Shown here one piece after another: positions 50,617 through 58,986 of a stretch of 64,000 nt of DNA (the stretch's first letter is position 1; each line of letters starts with the position of its first letter). Origin of the DNA: Cellvibrio sp. PSBB023. Lineage in GTDB: Bacteria > Pseudomonadota > Gammaproteobacteria > Pseudomonadales > Cellvibrionaceae. Position numbers and translations under genes: made by a program. The stretch lies in contig NZ_CP019799.1 of assembly GCF_002007605.1 (NCBI RefSeq), positions 248,001 to 312,000 of the forward strand. Direction: 5' to 3'. The notes under the pieces were generated by a model. It made no database searches, was not told where the DNA came from, and saw nothing but the letters and a program-made list of their open reading frames with translations.

Positions 50617-50620
50617 TCGA

Positions 50621-50662
50621 AACCCAATAAAAGTAGGCTATAACTATTTTTATTGGGTTTTA
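50621..50662 (+). terminator. terminator after the TPR lipoprotein gene
   Basis: AACCCAATAAAA / TTTTATTGGGTT, 12-bp perfect stem with 15-nt loop, then TTTAA, 4 bp after the stop. Marks the end of core sequence before the array. Confidence 0.8.
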
Positions 50663-50748
50663 ATGTTTCTACTCCAAATCAGATAATTTGCCTTTAAGGT
50701 GATTTAGCTCTGTCTTTTTTGTGAAATCAGCAGTTTCTTTTCTGTTTC

Positions 50749-50959
50749 ACATGAATATGCTGTGTGCGATTCAGTGCAATCCGATTATGAAGAAATTCTA
50801 CAAAAAGCTCGTCGAGCAGGGTAAGCACAAGAAGGTTGCGCTTACGGCCTGCATGCGAAAAATGGTGACGATTTTAAATGCCATGGTGCGCGATAACTGC
50901 GAGTGGCAGGCTAGCTAAATTTGCGCCGTAGGTATTGATTTTCTACCACAGTCGCTTGT
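50749..50959 (+). mobile_element. 3' remnant of a second IS110/IS1111-type element
   Basis: About 210 bp matching the right end of the full element at 52911-53122 with roughly ten differences. It still encodes the last ~50 transposase residues ([20 protein letters not shown]...) and the complete right end CAGTCGCTTGT. The left part is lost. It ends inside the core of the last attC, at the same position and orientation as the intact copy, so it is an older independent insertion that removed the distal end of the array. Confidence 0.85.
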
Positions 50960-51294
50960 TAGTTTTTGGTAATGACAACGGTAGCGGGCAATGGAAGAGT
51001 TTTCCCCCAAGGACCATTTTTGCAACCATTAACCCACATAGTAATTTTTTTATCTGATGAAAATGCCGCTAGAGCAGTACTAAACATTAAATTGTAGTTA
51101 TTCGGATAATCTGATTTCCATAAAATCACTTTGTCGAATTCTTGGCATCCTTCATGAGCTATAGGGGTATTTAGATATAAGGTAAAGAAAGTATCTGACA
51201 CTTCTATTTGGCTGATTAATACAGGACCAACATAGATCCCAGCCGAAGCATAGCAAGAGATAATTAATAAAAAAACGCTAAATAGATATTTCAT
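50959..51294 (-). CDS. cassette 13: small exported protein
   Basis: 111 aa, not recognised. N-terminal signal peptide (MKYLFSVFLLIISCYASA), mature part with two Cys (GCQEFDKV and NGCKNGPWG), likely disulfide bonded in the periplasm. AAAGGAAA precedes the ATG. Its TAA stop (50959-50961) is formed with the first bases of its attC core, and the rest of that attC is destroyed by the IS remnant, so this cassette can no longer be excised. Confidence 0.7.
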   Translation of the reverse strand: MKYLFSVFLLIISCYASAGIYVGPVLISQIEVSDTFFTLYLNTPIAHEGCQEFDKVILWKSDYPNNYNLMFSTALAAFSSDKKITMWVNGCKNGPWGKTLPLPATVVITKN

Positions 51295-51314
51295 TTTCCT
51301 TTACTCTGAATGAA

Positions 51315-51449
51315 AACTAACGCCGTGCTCAACGGCAGTTTGTAAGTTGTGGTTTTTTGGATTACTTTTGCGCAGCAAAACCACAAAACCGCGACTTAAA
51401 TTCTGTCCAGTGGAGCGAAGCGGAACGATGTTTGACCACTTTGTTATGT
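51315..51449 (-). repeat. attC site 12 (hybrid type)
   Basis: R' core AACTAAC (plus strand, 51315-51321) and R'' core GTTATGT (51443-51449) bracket an imperfect palindrome. One arm has the majority pattern (GGCAGTTTGTAAGTTG), the other arm the type seen at attC8 (TTAAATTCTGTCC, GTGGAGCGAAGCGGAAC), so the stem has mismatches. Confidence 0.85.
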
Positions 51450-51782
51450 GTGCTCTTGATTTAAAACAACAACACCTTGTGCATTAACCTCATAGTCTGA
51501 CTGCCCTGAGGATATTTGCGAAATAATTTCAGGATCTTTTCCGCCGTAACGAATGTCATGAATTGGGCAAAGATTAACTACCTTAATTGCTAATTCAAGC
51601 TCGGCCTGCGATTCAGGCTGCTTAAAAAAATATGTTTGCCACCGGCGGTCATTAGTGTTTTTTAACAGTGAAGTTGCAAATTCTTCTGGCAAGCCGCAAC
51701 CGCAATCACAACCAATATCCACTGTGTAGAATGGGCCAGAACAGTTTTCTTTTGCTCTATTCGGATGTAAATAATAGTTCAT
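51444..51782 (-). CDS. cassette 12: hypothetical protein
   Basis: 112 aa from ATG 51782 (GTG at 51794 is also in frame but lies in the attC core). Not recognised. A Cys cluster DIGCDCGCGLPEEF near residue 25 and a later NLCPIHDIRYGG could bind metal. No signal or membrane segment. Stop codon lies within its own attC core. Confidence 0.65.
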   Translation of the reverse strand: MNYYLHPNRAKENCSGPFYTVDIGCDCGCGLPEEFATSLLKNTNDRRWQTYFFKQPESQAELELAIKVVNLCPIHDIRYGGKDPEIISQISSGQSDYEVNAQGVVVLNQEHT

Positions 51783-51792
51783 GCTAGATTTC

Positions 51793-51916
51793 ACATAACG
51801 TTAAGCACAACGGCAGTTTGTAAGTTGTGCGTTGTGGAATACTTTTGCGAAGCAAAACCACATAAGCGCGACTTACAAGCTGTCCAGCCACGCAGTGGTG
51901 TGTTGCTGCGCCTTGT
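51793..51916 (-). repeat. attC site 11, interrupted by the IS110/IS1111-type element
   Basis: R' core ACATAAC at 51793-51799, then the majority-type palindrome including CACGCAGTGGTG-like inner stem. The R'' core is cut: sequence stops after CCTTGT at 51916 and resumes as TAGGC after the IS at 53123-53127. Joining the two restores the standard CCTTGTTAGGC end. Confidence 0.88.
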
Positions 51917-51960
51917 ATGATTGATTTCACCAGTTTTCTTATCATTCCTAAAGCGATAAG

Positions 51961-52100
51961 GTGGAGCCCATACCTGCAGCAACAGGTATTCAGCAAGGTA
52001 GCCCGGTGCAGCGCCGGAACCGAATTATCGAGTCCGTTAACAAGCGTGGGCGCCTTGCTGATTCTACTTTTAACTCGAACAGTCGAATGGGCTCCGAGCC
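51961..52100 (+). ncRNA. candidate guide (bridge/seek) RNA of the IS element
   Basis: The transposase leader is strongly structured: GGAGCCCAT (51963-51971) pairs with ATGGGCTCC (52087-52095); CAGCAAGG (51991-51998) pairs with CCTTGCTG (52053-52060); TACCTG/CAGGTA makes a small hairpin. Inside lie AACAAGCG (52039-52046), complementary to the right junction CGCTTGTT, and GCGCCTTG (52050-52057), identical to the left flank 51908-51915. IS110-family recombinases use such non-coding RNAs to pick targets. Assignment is inference. Confidence 0.45.
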
Positions 52101-52118
52101 CGAATGTAGCAAGGGTGA

Positions 52119-53081
<963 letters not shown>

Positions 53082-53129
53082 ATTTGCGTCGTAGGTATTG
53101 ATTTTTTACCACAGTCGCTTGTTAGGCTT

Positions 53130-53861
53130 TTACCAGGACACAATACCTTTCGAGTTTTTTGGATAACTTTTGTCAATTTGCTCATAAAGTACTACGTTGT
53201 CATTATTAGAGATTTTCGTTGCGGACACCCAAACGCCATAAATTTTTTTAAGCCTCAACTCTTGAATAAAACTTCCGTTCCTCGCAGTAAAAAAAATGTT
53301 GTATGACTGCTCAGGCTCACTTTCCAACTTCCACTGTTGGACGAGCCTTACATTTGAAGAAGTCATATTTCCCAAATTTATATTGGTGTCTGTATAACCA
53401 AGTGTAGCTAGAGAGAATTTTGTTTTAACTTGCTCAAACTTATTTAGGTCTACGATTCTTGCACTAACGTCATACAAAGGGTGCTTGCCTTGATGCATAG
53501 CCATTAACAACCCAATGTTAGTTGAATTATCAATCATACTTACTTGAAACCAAGGGAAGCTATTTCCTCCAGATATATGGCCAATCATTTCTTCGGTTTT
53601 GGCTTCTACCTTTTCTAAAAGCTCTTTAAACCGTGACTCCATAGCTCCAAAGCTATTTTCAACTCTGGTTTGTTTCTTTACTCGAAAAAATTGACCTGTA
53701 AGCCAGCTTAAAAGAAAAAAGGTCGGCCCAAATACATTAACTACTTTTTGAGTAGTCCACTCTGTCCCATTGCTACCACCATAAATATTGTATAGAACCC
53801 ATGAAACGGACAAGATTAATGGAATATAGAATTCTTTTACTATTTGCTTAAAAATGTTCAC
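53130..53861 (-). CDS. cassette 11: two-helix membrane protein with coiled coil
   Basis: 243 aa, not recognised. Two membrane segments near the N-terminus (IPLILSVSWVLYNIYGG; VFGPTFFLLSWLTGQFF), a heptad-like stretch (ESRFKELLEKVEAKTEEMIG, ~75-95), then a ~140-residue cytoplasmic beta-rich domain. GTG start at 53861 with AGGA 10 nt upstream. Membrane anchor plus soluble sensor/effector layout recalls some antiphage proteins, but nothing specific supports that. The IS3-family element sits in its leader, cutting it from the array promoter. Confidence 0.65.
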   Translation of the reverse strand: MNIFKQIVKEFYIPLILSVSWVLYNIYGGSNGTEWTTQKVVNVFGPTFFLLSWLTGQFFRVKKQTRVENSFGAMESRFKELLEKVEAKTEEMIGHISGGNSFPWFQVSMIDNSTNIGLLMAMHQGKHPLYDVSARIVDLNKFEQVKTKFSLATLGYTDTNINLGNMTSSNVRLVQQWKLESEPEQSYNIFFTARNGSFIQELRLKKIYGVWVSATKISNNDNVVLYEQIDKSYPKNSKGIVSW

Positions 53862-53911
53862 TGCACATTTATCCTGAAGCTGGTCTTACCCATAAAAAGT
53901 AGACACCCTAA

Positions 53912-54733
53912 CTATGCAGCCAAGGCTGTCATTTGTTCAAACTCTGCTGGCGCAACATAACCAATGCTGGAATGCCTGCGTAAGCGGTTATAAAAAATTT
54001 CTATGTATTCAAAGATACTCGATCTTGCATCCTCAATCGAGTGGAATTGCTGAGTATAAATTAATTCGACCTTCAAACGGCTGAAGAACGATTCCATTGG
54101 TGCATTATCCCAACAGTTCCCTTTGCGACTCATGCTCGGAACAGCATCATGACGCCGCATAAAATCAATATATTTTTGAGCACGATACTGGATGCCTCGG
54201 TCATAATGGATGATGAGCCCAGGTTTAATATCGCGGCGTTCAAACGCCATGCGCAAGGCGTCCGTAATGAGCGCTTCCGTCATGCTGGTATCCAGCGACC
54301 AACCAACAATACTGCGCGAGTATAAATCCATAACCGCCGCTAGATAGAGCCACTGTTTTTCAACCCAGATATACGTAATATCCGTTGTCCATTTTTCATT
54401 AGGTTTGTTCGCCCCAAATCGACGCCAGAGCAGGTTCTCAGCCACATTATGCATCGTCAACGCGTGGCTGCCATAATTAAAGGCTTTGCCGTTGTGGGCT
54501 TTTAAACCTTGTAATTTCAGTATATTGGCCACAAAGTTAACAGAGCAAGGCTGGCCTATTGCATGCAATTCTTTGGCGATTCGCGGCGCACCATAGCGTG
54601 CCTTGTAAGTGGCATAGGTATCAATTATCTGACGCTCACGGCATTCCCGTTGTTGCCGCGGACTCTTTTCCCTATCAACCCAACGATAATAACCACTGCG
54701 AGAGACAGATAGCACCCGACACATTAGCGACAC
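53912..54733 (-). CDS. IS3-family transposase OrfB (DDE integrase core)
   Basis: 273 aa. HTH_21-type start (SRSGYYRWVDREKSPRQQ), then the rve core: first Asp in TTDITYIW, second in IHYDRGIQY (most relatives have HSDRGSQY), Glu in NAPMESFFSRLK. The frame is open upstream to the slippery site at 54805, so it is expressed mainly as an OrfAB fusion by -1 frameshift; the GTG at 54733 is only the first start codon of the frame. Confidence 0.92.
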   Translation of the reverse strand: MSLMCRVLSVSRSGYYRWVDREKSPRQQRECRERQIIDTYATYKARYGAPRIAKELHAIGQPCSVNFVANILKLQGLKAHNGKAFNYGSHALTMHNVAENLLWRRFGANKPNEKWTTDITYIWVEKQWLYLAAVMDLYSRSIVGWSLDTSMTEALITDALRMAFERRDIKPGLIIHYDRGIQYRAQKYIDFMRRHDAVPSMSRKGNCWDNAPMESFFSRLKVELIYTQQFHSIEDARSSIFEYIEIFYNRLRRHSSIGYVAPAEFEQMTALAA

Positions 54734-54771
54734 CGGAAATGCGTCCAGATGCTCACGAATTAACGCGTACT

Positions 54772-55080
54772 TTACTCGTGCTGGTTCGCAAAGTACGCAG
54801 CTGCCTTTTTTAAAAAGGCCAGCTCCTTTTCCAGCTCTGCATTTCTCCGCTTTAGCTGGCGCACCTCGTCGCTTTCATTTTTTGAATAATCAACGCCCGC
54901 AACCGTATTAAATTGTTTTTCAGAAAGGCGGGTAAACTGACGTCGCCAGTTATAGATTTGTTGGGCGCTAATGCCGAGATCACGGGCAACGGATGCAGTC
55001 GTGTTACCTTCCTTCTCCGCACGTTTAACGGCCTCACGGCGAAACTCTTCGGTGTAAGCTTGTGTTTTCTTGCGTGCCAT
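54772..55080 (-). CDS. IS3-family transposase OrfA
   Basis: 102 aa. HTH_Tnp_1 domain (YTEEFRREAVKRAEKEGNTT; ISAQQIYNWRRQF) followed by a leucine-zipper (LKRRNAELEKELAFLKKA). ATG 55080 has GGAGG 8 nt upstream; ATG 55095 lies before that site and is less likely. Confidence 0.92.
   Translation of the reverse strand: MARKKTQAYTEEFRREAVKRAEKEGNTTASVARDLGISAQQIYNWRRQFTRLSEKQFNTVAGVDYSKNESDEVRQLKRRNAELEKELAFLKKAAAYFANQHE
54805..54811 (-). promoter_or_regulatory. -1 programmed ribosomal frameshift site
   Basis: Slippery heptamer A-AAA-AAG in the zero frame of orfA (codons TTA AAA AAG). A -1 shift enters the orfB frame, which is open from here to 53912. Confidence 0.8.
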
Positions 55081-55146
55081 AATAAGCACCTCCATATAGG
55101 GTTTTCTAACTATACAGGGTGTCTACTGTTCGTGGGTAACTCGGAA

Positions 55147-55275
55147 GCCTAACGTTGTGCACAACGGCAGTTTGTAAGTTGCGCGTTGTGGAATACTTTT
55201 GCGTAGCAAAACCACATAAGCGCGACTTACAAACTGTCCAGCCGCGCAGCGGCGTGTTGCTGCACCTTGTTATAG
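55147..55275 (-). repeat. attC site 10
   Basis: R' core GCCTAAC (55147-55153), R'' core GTTATAG (55269-55275). Majority-type palindrome GGCAGTTTGTAAGTTGCGC / GCGCGACTTACAAACTGTCC, inner stem CCGCGCAGCGG. Confidence 0.9.
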
Positions 55276-55520
55276 ATGCGATGGTTTGAGATTAAACAAG
55301 GCGGGATTTTGAAGGCCGCCAACCATGGCACCGATTAAAATTACAGTTGCCGATAATGGCAATAAACCTACTTATTGGCAACCCAAAATACGAAGCGCGT
55401 TTCCACACACTTTCTACTAGTACCGGAACGACAACGCACTCTTTGAAGCTTAGGATAAAGCCAAAAAGTAGCTGCTTGCGATTAAATTTCTACGAGGCAC
55501 GTTTCAAAACAATTCGCACT
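55276..55520 (-). other. cassette 10: apparently non-coding
   Basis: About 245 bp between two attC sites without a convincing reading frame in either direction. Contains the motif TAATCGC also seen in non-coding cassette 4. May be a decayed cassette, a promoter cassette or a small RNA; nothing decides. Confidence 0.5.
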
Positions 55521-55652
55521 CTATAACGCCGCGTACAACGGCAGTTTGTAAGTTGTAGTTTTGTGGGTTACTTTTGCGCAGCAAAACCACAAAGCTGCGA
55601 CTTACAAACTGTCCAGCGCACGAAGTGCGCGGGTTGCTACGCTTTGTTACGT
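55521..55652 (-). repeat. attC site 9
   Basis: R' core CTATAAC (55521-55527), R'' core GTTACGT (55646-55652). Majority-type palindrome with nested perfect stem GCGCACGAAGTGCGC. Confidence 0.9.
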
Positions 55653-55726
55653 GTATTTCGACCTTAGCCTGATTTTAGATGAAACAGAAAAAAAGACCCA
55701 AAAAAACTAAAAATGATTTAGTAAAT

Positions 55727-56017
55727 TTATTCTTTGAGCATTACATGACAATGCTGGCACTCTTTCCGCGCCCAGCCAGAACCTGGAAATTTATTGCACG
55801 ATGGGCATTTCCAGTAGCTATAAAAGAACACAATATAGGGTACGAAACCTAGGGTAAACAACAACAATGCAACATTACTACTAATGCCTAAAAAAGTGGT
55901 ATAGCTCGTAAAGCCAATAAAAAGTTTCGGTATTGCAAAAATTATTGCAATTACAGATACAATTTTCGCTTTAAAAAGAACTGATTTATATTTTTCTAAT
56001 ACTTCAGCAGAGTTCAT
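55727..56017 (-). CDS. cassette 9: small membrane protein with C-terminal zinc ribbon
   Basis: 96 aa, not recognised. Two membrane helices (IVSVIAIIFAIPKLFIGF; NVALLLFTLGFVPYIVFFY) followed by a cytoplasmic zinc knuckle CPSC ... CQHC. AGGGAAGT precedes the ATG. The 75-bp gap to its attC has no gene. Confidence 0.65.
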   Translation of the reverse strand: MNSAEVLEKYKSVLFKAKIVSVIAIIFAIPKLFIGFTSYTTFLGISSNVALLLFTLGFVPYIVFFYSYWKCPSCNKFPGSGWARKECQHCHVMLKE

Positions 56018-56032
56018 ACTTCCCTCTCGTAC

Positions 56033-56167
56033 ACGTAACGTTGCGGTAAACGGCAGAATTTAAGTAGTTTTTTTGTGGAAATATTTTACGAAGTAAAACC
56101 ACAAAAAAGCTATTTAAATTCTGTCCAGTGGAGCGAAGCGGAACGGTGTTTGACCGCCTTGTTAGGG
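56033..56167 (-). repeat. attC site 8
   Basis: R' core ACGTAAC (56033-56039), R'' core GTTAGGG (56161-56167). Palindrome variant GGCAGAATTTAAGTAG / CTATTTAAATTCTGTCC with GTGGAGCGAAGCGGAAC inner element. Confidence 0.88.
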
Positions 56168-56168
56168 C

Positions 56169-56195
56169 TTGACATAAACTTAAACCACGTATACT
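56169..56195 (+). promoter_or_regulatory. promoter inside cassette 8 for the reversed gene
   Basis: TTGACA (56169-56174), 15-bp spacer, TATACT (56190-56195) on the plus strand; ATG 26 bp further. Hexamers are excellent, the spacer is short. Confidence 0.5.
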
Positions 56196-56220
56196 TTACC
56201 AACAGAGCGCCAGGCTGGAA

Positions 56221-56511
56221 ATGTACTTTTCTAGTAGCTGGTTAGAGCCGCGCCTCGGGGTACGACAGGGGCAGCAATTAGCGTTTAAAGGCCAGTGGCT
56301 TTTTGCGCTGACGGTTTTAACTAGCCAATTGGTGCCTCCAATGCAACTAATTCAACGCCTTATTCATTCCTTTCTCATATTGCTTCTAGCAACCTTTTGT
56401 TTTGTAGCTGCCGCGTTTCTTTTCTTTAAAGGGATAACTATAGCTTTTACTCTATTAGCACCAGGCTGCCTTCTAGTTTGGCATTCTTCAAACCTGTTGC
56501 GAGAGCGCTGA
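56221..56511 (+). CDS. cassette 8: small membrane protein encoded against the array direction
   Basis: 96 aa, not recognised. N-terminal soluble part (WLEPRLGVRQGQQLAFKGQW), then two hydrophobic segments (LIHSFLILLLATFCFVAAAF and GITIAFTLLAPGCLLV). It runs opposite to all other cassettes and has its own promoter-like sequence. Such reversed, self-promoted cassettes are often toxin-antitoxin or other self-standing units, but no partner is visible here. A minus-strand frame on the other strand begins within attC and looks like a shadow. Confidence 0.55.
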   Translation: MYFSSSWLEPRLGVRQGQQLAFKGQWLFALTVLTSQLVPPMQLIQRLIHSFLILLLATFCFVAAAFLFFKGITIAFTLLAPGCLLVWHSSNLLRER

Positions 56512-56521
56512 AGCTGATTAC

Positions 56522-56653
56522 CCCTAACGCCGCGTACAACGGCAGTTTGTAAGTTGTGGTTTTGTGGATTACTTTTGCGCAGCAAAACCACAAAACTGCG
56601 ACTTACAAACTGTCCAGCACACGAAGTGTGCGGGTTGCTACGCTTTGTTAGCC
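56522..56653 (-). repeat. attC site 7
   Basis: R' core CCCTAAC (56522-56528), R'' core GTTAGCC (56647-56653). Majority type; inner stem CACACGAAGTGTG. Confidence 0.9.
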
Positions 56654-57097
56654 AAGCTCAATTTTAGAGCTCAAACAAACTTCAATGCTTTTTGGTTCAC
56701 ATGTAAAAGGCTTTATTTCTGTTCCAATTATTTCCTTTGCCTTTTCGAGATTTCCCTTATAGCGCTGGTTTGGCTCTAGCAAAACCTTGCCAGAACCTAC
56801 TTCAATAATTCCGAAATTACCGAAGTCTGCACAACCACTACCACCACAGAAATGGTTAATTAAAACAACATGGTTCCCGACAGAGGTAACTTCACAGCGA
56901 AGCTTCAAGAAGTTGTTTTGTATTTCAAATAGATGTGTACTACTGGCTGGATTACCTTCGATAGTTACACTAAAAAATGGCTCTTTCGCAGAAGGGGCGT
57001 CAGAAACCGAAACAAATTTTCCGCCACAGGAAATTGTGTCTGCATACGAAGAGATAGAAATTAGAGACAGAGAAGCAAAAAAAATAATTCTTAGCAA
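56648..57097 (-). CDS. cassette 7: exported cysteine-rich protein
   Basis: 149 aa, not recognised. Signal peptide MLRIIFFASLSLISISSYA, then a beta-rich mature protein with six Cys (ISCGGKF, LRCEVT, HFCGGSGCADFG, FTCEP, EVCLSS), probably three disulfides. The only in-frame start is TTG 57097, with GGAG 8 nt upstream. Stop TAA is formed inside the attC core. Confidence 0.65.
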   Translation of the reverse strand: MLRIIFFASLSLISISSYADTISCGGKFVSVSDAPSAKEPFFSVTIEGNPASSTHLFEIQNNFLKLRCEVTSVGNHVVLINHFCGGSGCADFGNFGIIEVGSGKVLLEPNQRYKGNLEKAKEIIGTEIKPFTCEPKSIEVCLSSKIELG

Positions 57098-57118
57098 AGT
57101 ACATACTCCATGTTTTCT

Positions 57119-57232
57119 GGCTAACGCCGCGATAAACGGTGGTTTTTAAGTTGCACTTTTGCCATAAAATGAAGCGAAGCGGAATGGCAAAAGTGCAACT
57201 TAAAAACCATCCGTTTGATTGCTTTGTTAGGC
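57119..57232 (-). repeat. attC site 6 (short type)
   Basis: R' core GGCTAAC (57119-57125), R'' core GTTAGGC (57226-57232). Palindrome GGTGGTTTTTAAGTTGCAC / GTGCAACTTAAAAACCATCC with GAAGCGAAGCGGAA centre; about 114 bp. Same subtype as attC1. Confidence 0.9.
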
Positions 57233-57822
57233 TATGCCAAATTTAACTTTTTTCTACCTACACGGATGAGGTTTGAGTGACACGCCTCGACTGCACTTGC
57301 GGCATTATTAATAATGCCGGCCTCTTGCTCGAATTTTTTCTCAAATTCAGGTATGCCTTCTTGAGAGTGAACTCTTACAGATTGGCGCCCCATTGAGTTT
57401 GGGCTACTGTAGCGCCCGATAGCCTGGGTGAATTCTTTAATAAGGCCATATAATTCCTTTCGTAACGCCTCCAGCTCGATGTCTATAAATTCATGTTCTG
57501 GATTTTCCCACTCGTAGACAAACCGATTGAATGGAGAAATTTCTTCGATGGTAAAACTACCGAGAAAATCATGCTCTTTAATAAATTTAATAGCGCCGTT
57601 TATAGGGAGACACTCTTGGAACTTTTTAAACAGAGCTATATCATTTGGACTAGTAGTTTCCTTTGGTTTGTCATGAATGTCTGCCGCAATAAAACCTGCC
57701 AAGGTTAATGTAAATGCAACAATTGGTTCCCACTCGAACTTCCACCCTTCTGGATTCCATAAAAACCAAGCAACATTAAATAGCATTCCCAAGATCGTAA
57801 GATATTTGGCTAACTTAGCCAT
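57232..57822 (-). CDS. cassette 6: membrane protein of unknown function
   Basis: 196 aa, not recognised. Two N-terminal membrane helices (LTILGMLFNVAWFLW; IVAFTLTLAGFIAADI), then a ~140-residue, mostly helical cytoplasmic domain (LEALRKELYGLIKEFTQAIG). GGGAGAAA precedes the ATG by ~6 nt. Stop TAG uses the last base of the attC core. Confidence 0.65.
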   Translation of the reverse strand: MAKLAKYLTILGMLFNVAWFLWNPEGWKFEWEPIVAFTLTLAGFIAADIHDKPKETTSPNDIALFKKFQECLPINGAIKFIKEHDFLGSFTIEEISPFNRFVYEWENPEHEFIDIELEALRKELYGLIKEFTQAIGRYSSPNSMGRQSVRVHSQEGIPEFEKKFEQEAGIINNAASAVEACHSNLIRVGRKKLNLA

Positions 57823-57840
57823 TTATTAATTTCTCCCTTT

Positions 57841-57972
57841 GCCTAACGCCGTGCTCAACGGCAGTTTGTAAGTCGCGGTTTTGTGGATTACTTTTGCGCA
57901 GCAAAACCACAAAGCCGCGACTTACAAACTGTCCAGCGCACGAAGTGCGCGAGTTGCAGCACTTTGTTATAG
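57841..57972 (-). repeat. attC site 5
   Basis: R' core GCCTAAC (57841-57847), R'' core GTTATAG (57966-57972). Majority type, nested stem GCGCACGAAGTGCGC. Confidence 0.92.
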
Positions 57973-57976
57973 CCAC

Positions 57977-58261
57977 CTAATCTATTTTCGGTTTTTCTTT
58001 TGTGGCTGTTGAAATTAGCAATGGGGTAGCGATACCTAAGTGAACTGCCATAAATTCATTAATATTAATGCCAATTTTTTGATATAAAACAACTGTAGCT
58101 CCGCCAAGTAAAACCATGATTAAAGTGACAATCCAGTAGTACCAAGATGTAACCCAAACGGGCTTTTTACCTTTAGCAAGATGCCTCAAATTATAGAGGG
58201 CTAAAACTTCAGGTAAGGAGCCACCTATAACACCATAAAAAAATGCCTCGCTAAGGGTCAC
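57977..58261 (-). CDS. cassette 5, second gene: small membrane protein
   Basis: 94 aa, not recognised. Two or three hydrophobic segments (EAFFYGVIGGSLPEVLALY; YYWIVTLIMVLLGGATVVLY; FMAVHLGIATPLLIS) and a charged C-terminus. GTG start overlaps the TAG of the preceding gene by one base (TAGTG), so it is translated by coupling. Confidence 0.6.
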   Translation of the reverse strand: MTLSEAFFYGVIGGSLPEVLALYNLRHLAKGKKPVWVTSWYYWIVTLIMVLLGGATVVLYQKIGININEFMAVHLGIATPLLISTATKEKPKID

Positions 58262-58563
58262 TACGAGTCCCCCAATTTTTCAGCGTTCATTGCCCTGAAT
58301 GCTGTATAGAAATCTCTAAGAGCGGAACGCCTGCGTTTTAAAGTGTATAAATCTTTTCCAGATTTTGATTTCATTACGGAGTGCCTTATTCTCTTGTCAG
58401 AATTTAGCACCCCTTTCACCAAGTCAACTCTCACGCTCACAGCTTTAGAAATACCTTCGGCGGTTCTATAATCCCAACGATTATCTTCTAGCGCTTTAAT
58501 GACCTTGGCCTTAACTTCTTCCGAGCTACGATTGCTAGAGGTCTTAGCCTTTTGATATTTCAT
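58261..58563 (-). CDS. cassette 5, first gene: small basic, winged-helix-like protein
   Basis: 100 aa, not recognised. KVIKALEDNRWDYRTAEGIS followed by KAVSVRVDLVKGVLNSDKRI has the helix-turn-helix spacing of winged-helix domains, with a basic tail (LKRRRSALRDFYTAF). TAGGAGAG precedes the ATG. Together with the next gene it forms a two-gene cassette: a cytosolic, possibly nucleic-acid-binding protein and a membrane protein, a layout reminiscent of toxin-antitoxin or abortive-infection pairs (inference). Confidence 0.6.
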   Translation of the reverse strand: MKYQKAKTSSNRSSEEVKAKVIKALEDNRWDYRTAEGISKAVSVRVDLVKGVLNSDKRIRHSVMKSKSGKDLYTLKRRRSALRDFYTAFRAMNAEKLGDS

Positions 58564-58578
58564 AATGCTCTCCTATAG

Positions 58579-58705
58579 CTATAACGCTTAGTTAATGGGC
58601 AGTTTGTAAGTTGCGCTGCACACACTTTCCGTAACCACACACCAAATGCGCGACTTACGAACTGTCCCAGCGCACGAAGTGCGCGTATTAAACGACTGGT
58701 TGTAA
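58579..58705 (-). repeat. attC site 4 (diverged)
   Basis: R' core CTATAAC (58579-58585), R'' core GTTGTAA (58699-58705). Palindrome arms GGCAGTTTGTAAGTTGCGC / GCGCGACTTACGAACTGTCC retained, centre (CACACACTTTCC...) and R'' side diverged; nested GCGCACGAAGTGCGC kept. Confidence 0.75.
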
Positions 58706-58986
58706 GCAGGACGTTAGTTGTTGCTACAGAGTGCAAGCTATTACGAAAACCGCACCGACTTTAAATTTCAGCGCGTGGGCTCGATGGAGCTGTAGCCAAG
58801 CGCGATTAACTTTGTTTAATTTCAAATTTTACTAACACTGCGGCGAATTTAGCACGACAGTGAAACCTACGTGAACTTTCAGCACTCGACCACAGGTTAG
58901 ACCGGACGGCAGGTGATGCAATAGAAACTGCAAACACTTTTCTTCACAACACCAACCAAGTGCGATTACAAAACTAAAATATTACC
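58706..58986 (-). other. cassette 4: apparently non-coding
   Basis: About 280 bp without a convincing frame. Minus strand contains two related segments TAATCGC(A/G)CTTGG(T/C)T about 150 bp apart. May be a relic or non-coding cassette. Confidence 0.5.

Larger units (their letters stand above)
53880..55143 (-). mobile_element. IS3-family insertion sequence
   Basis: Two overlapping frames (orfA, orfB) inside inverted repeats: AGTAGACACCCT near both ends (53889-53900 and its complement near 55117-55128), with similarity extending outward to TTACCC/GGGTAA. GAAG lies on each side (53876-53879, 55144-55147) and may be the target duplication. Ends are therefore approximate. Inserted in the leader of cassette 11. 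Confidence 0.85.

Noticed and set aside
50720..50918. Frame of 65 aa after the TPR lipoprotein as a gene
   Set aside because: It is the 3' end of a decayed IS110-type transposase fused to unrelated upstream sequence.
56364..56591. Minus-strand 75-aa frame in cassette 8
   Set aside because: It starts inside an attC arm and mirrors the plus-strand gene; residue make-up is that of a shadow frame.
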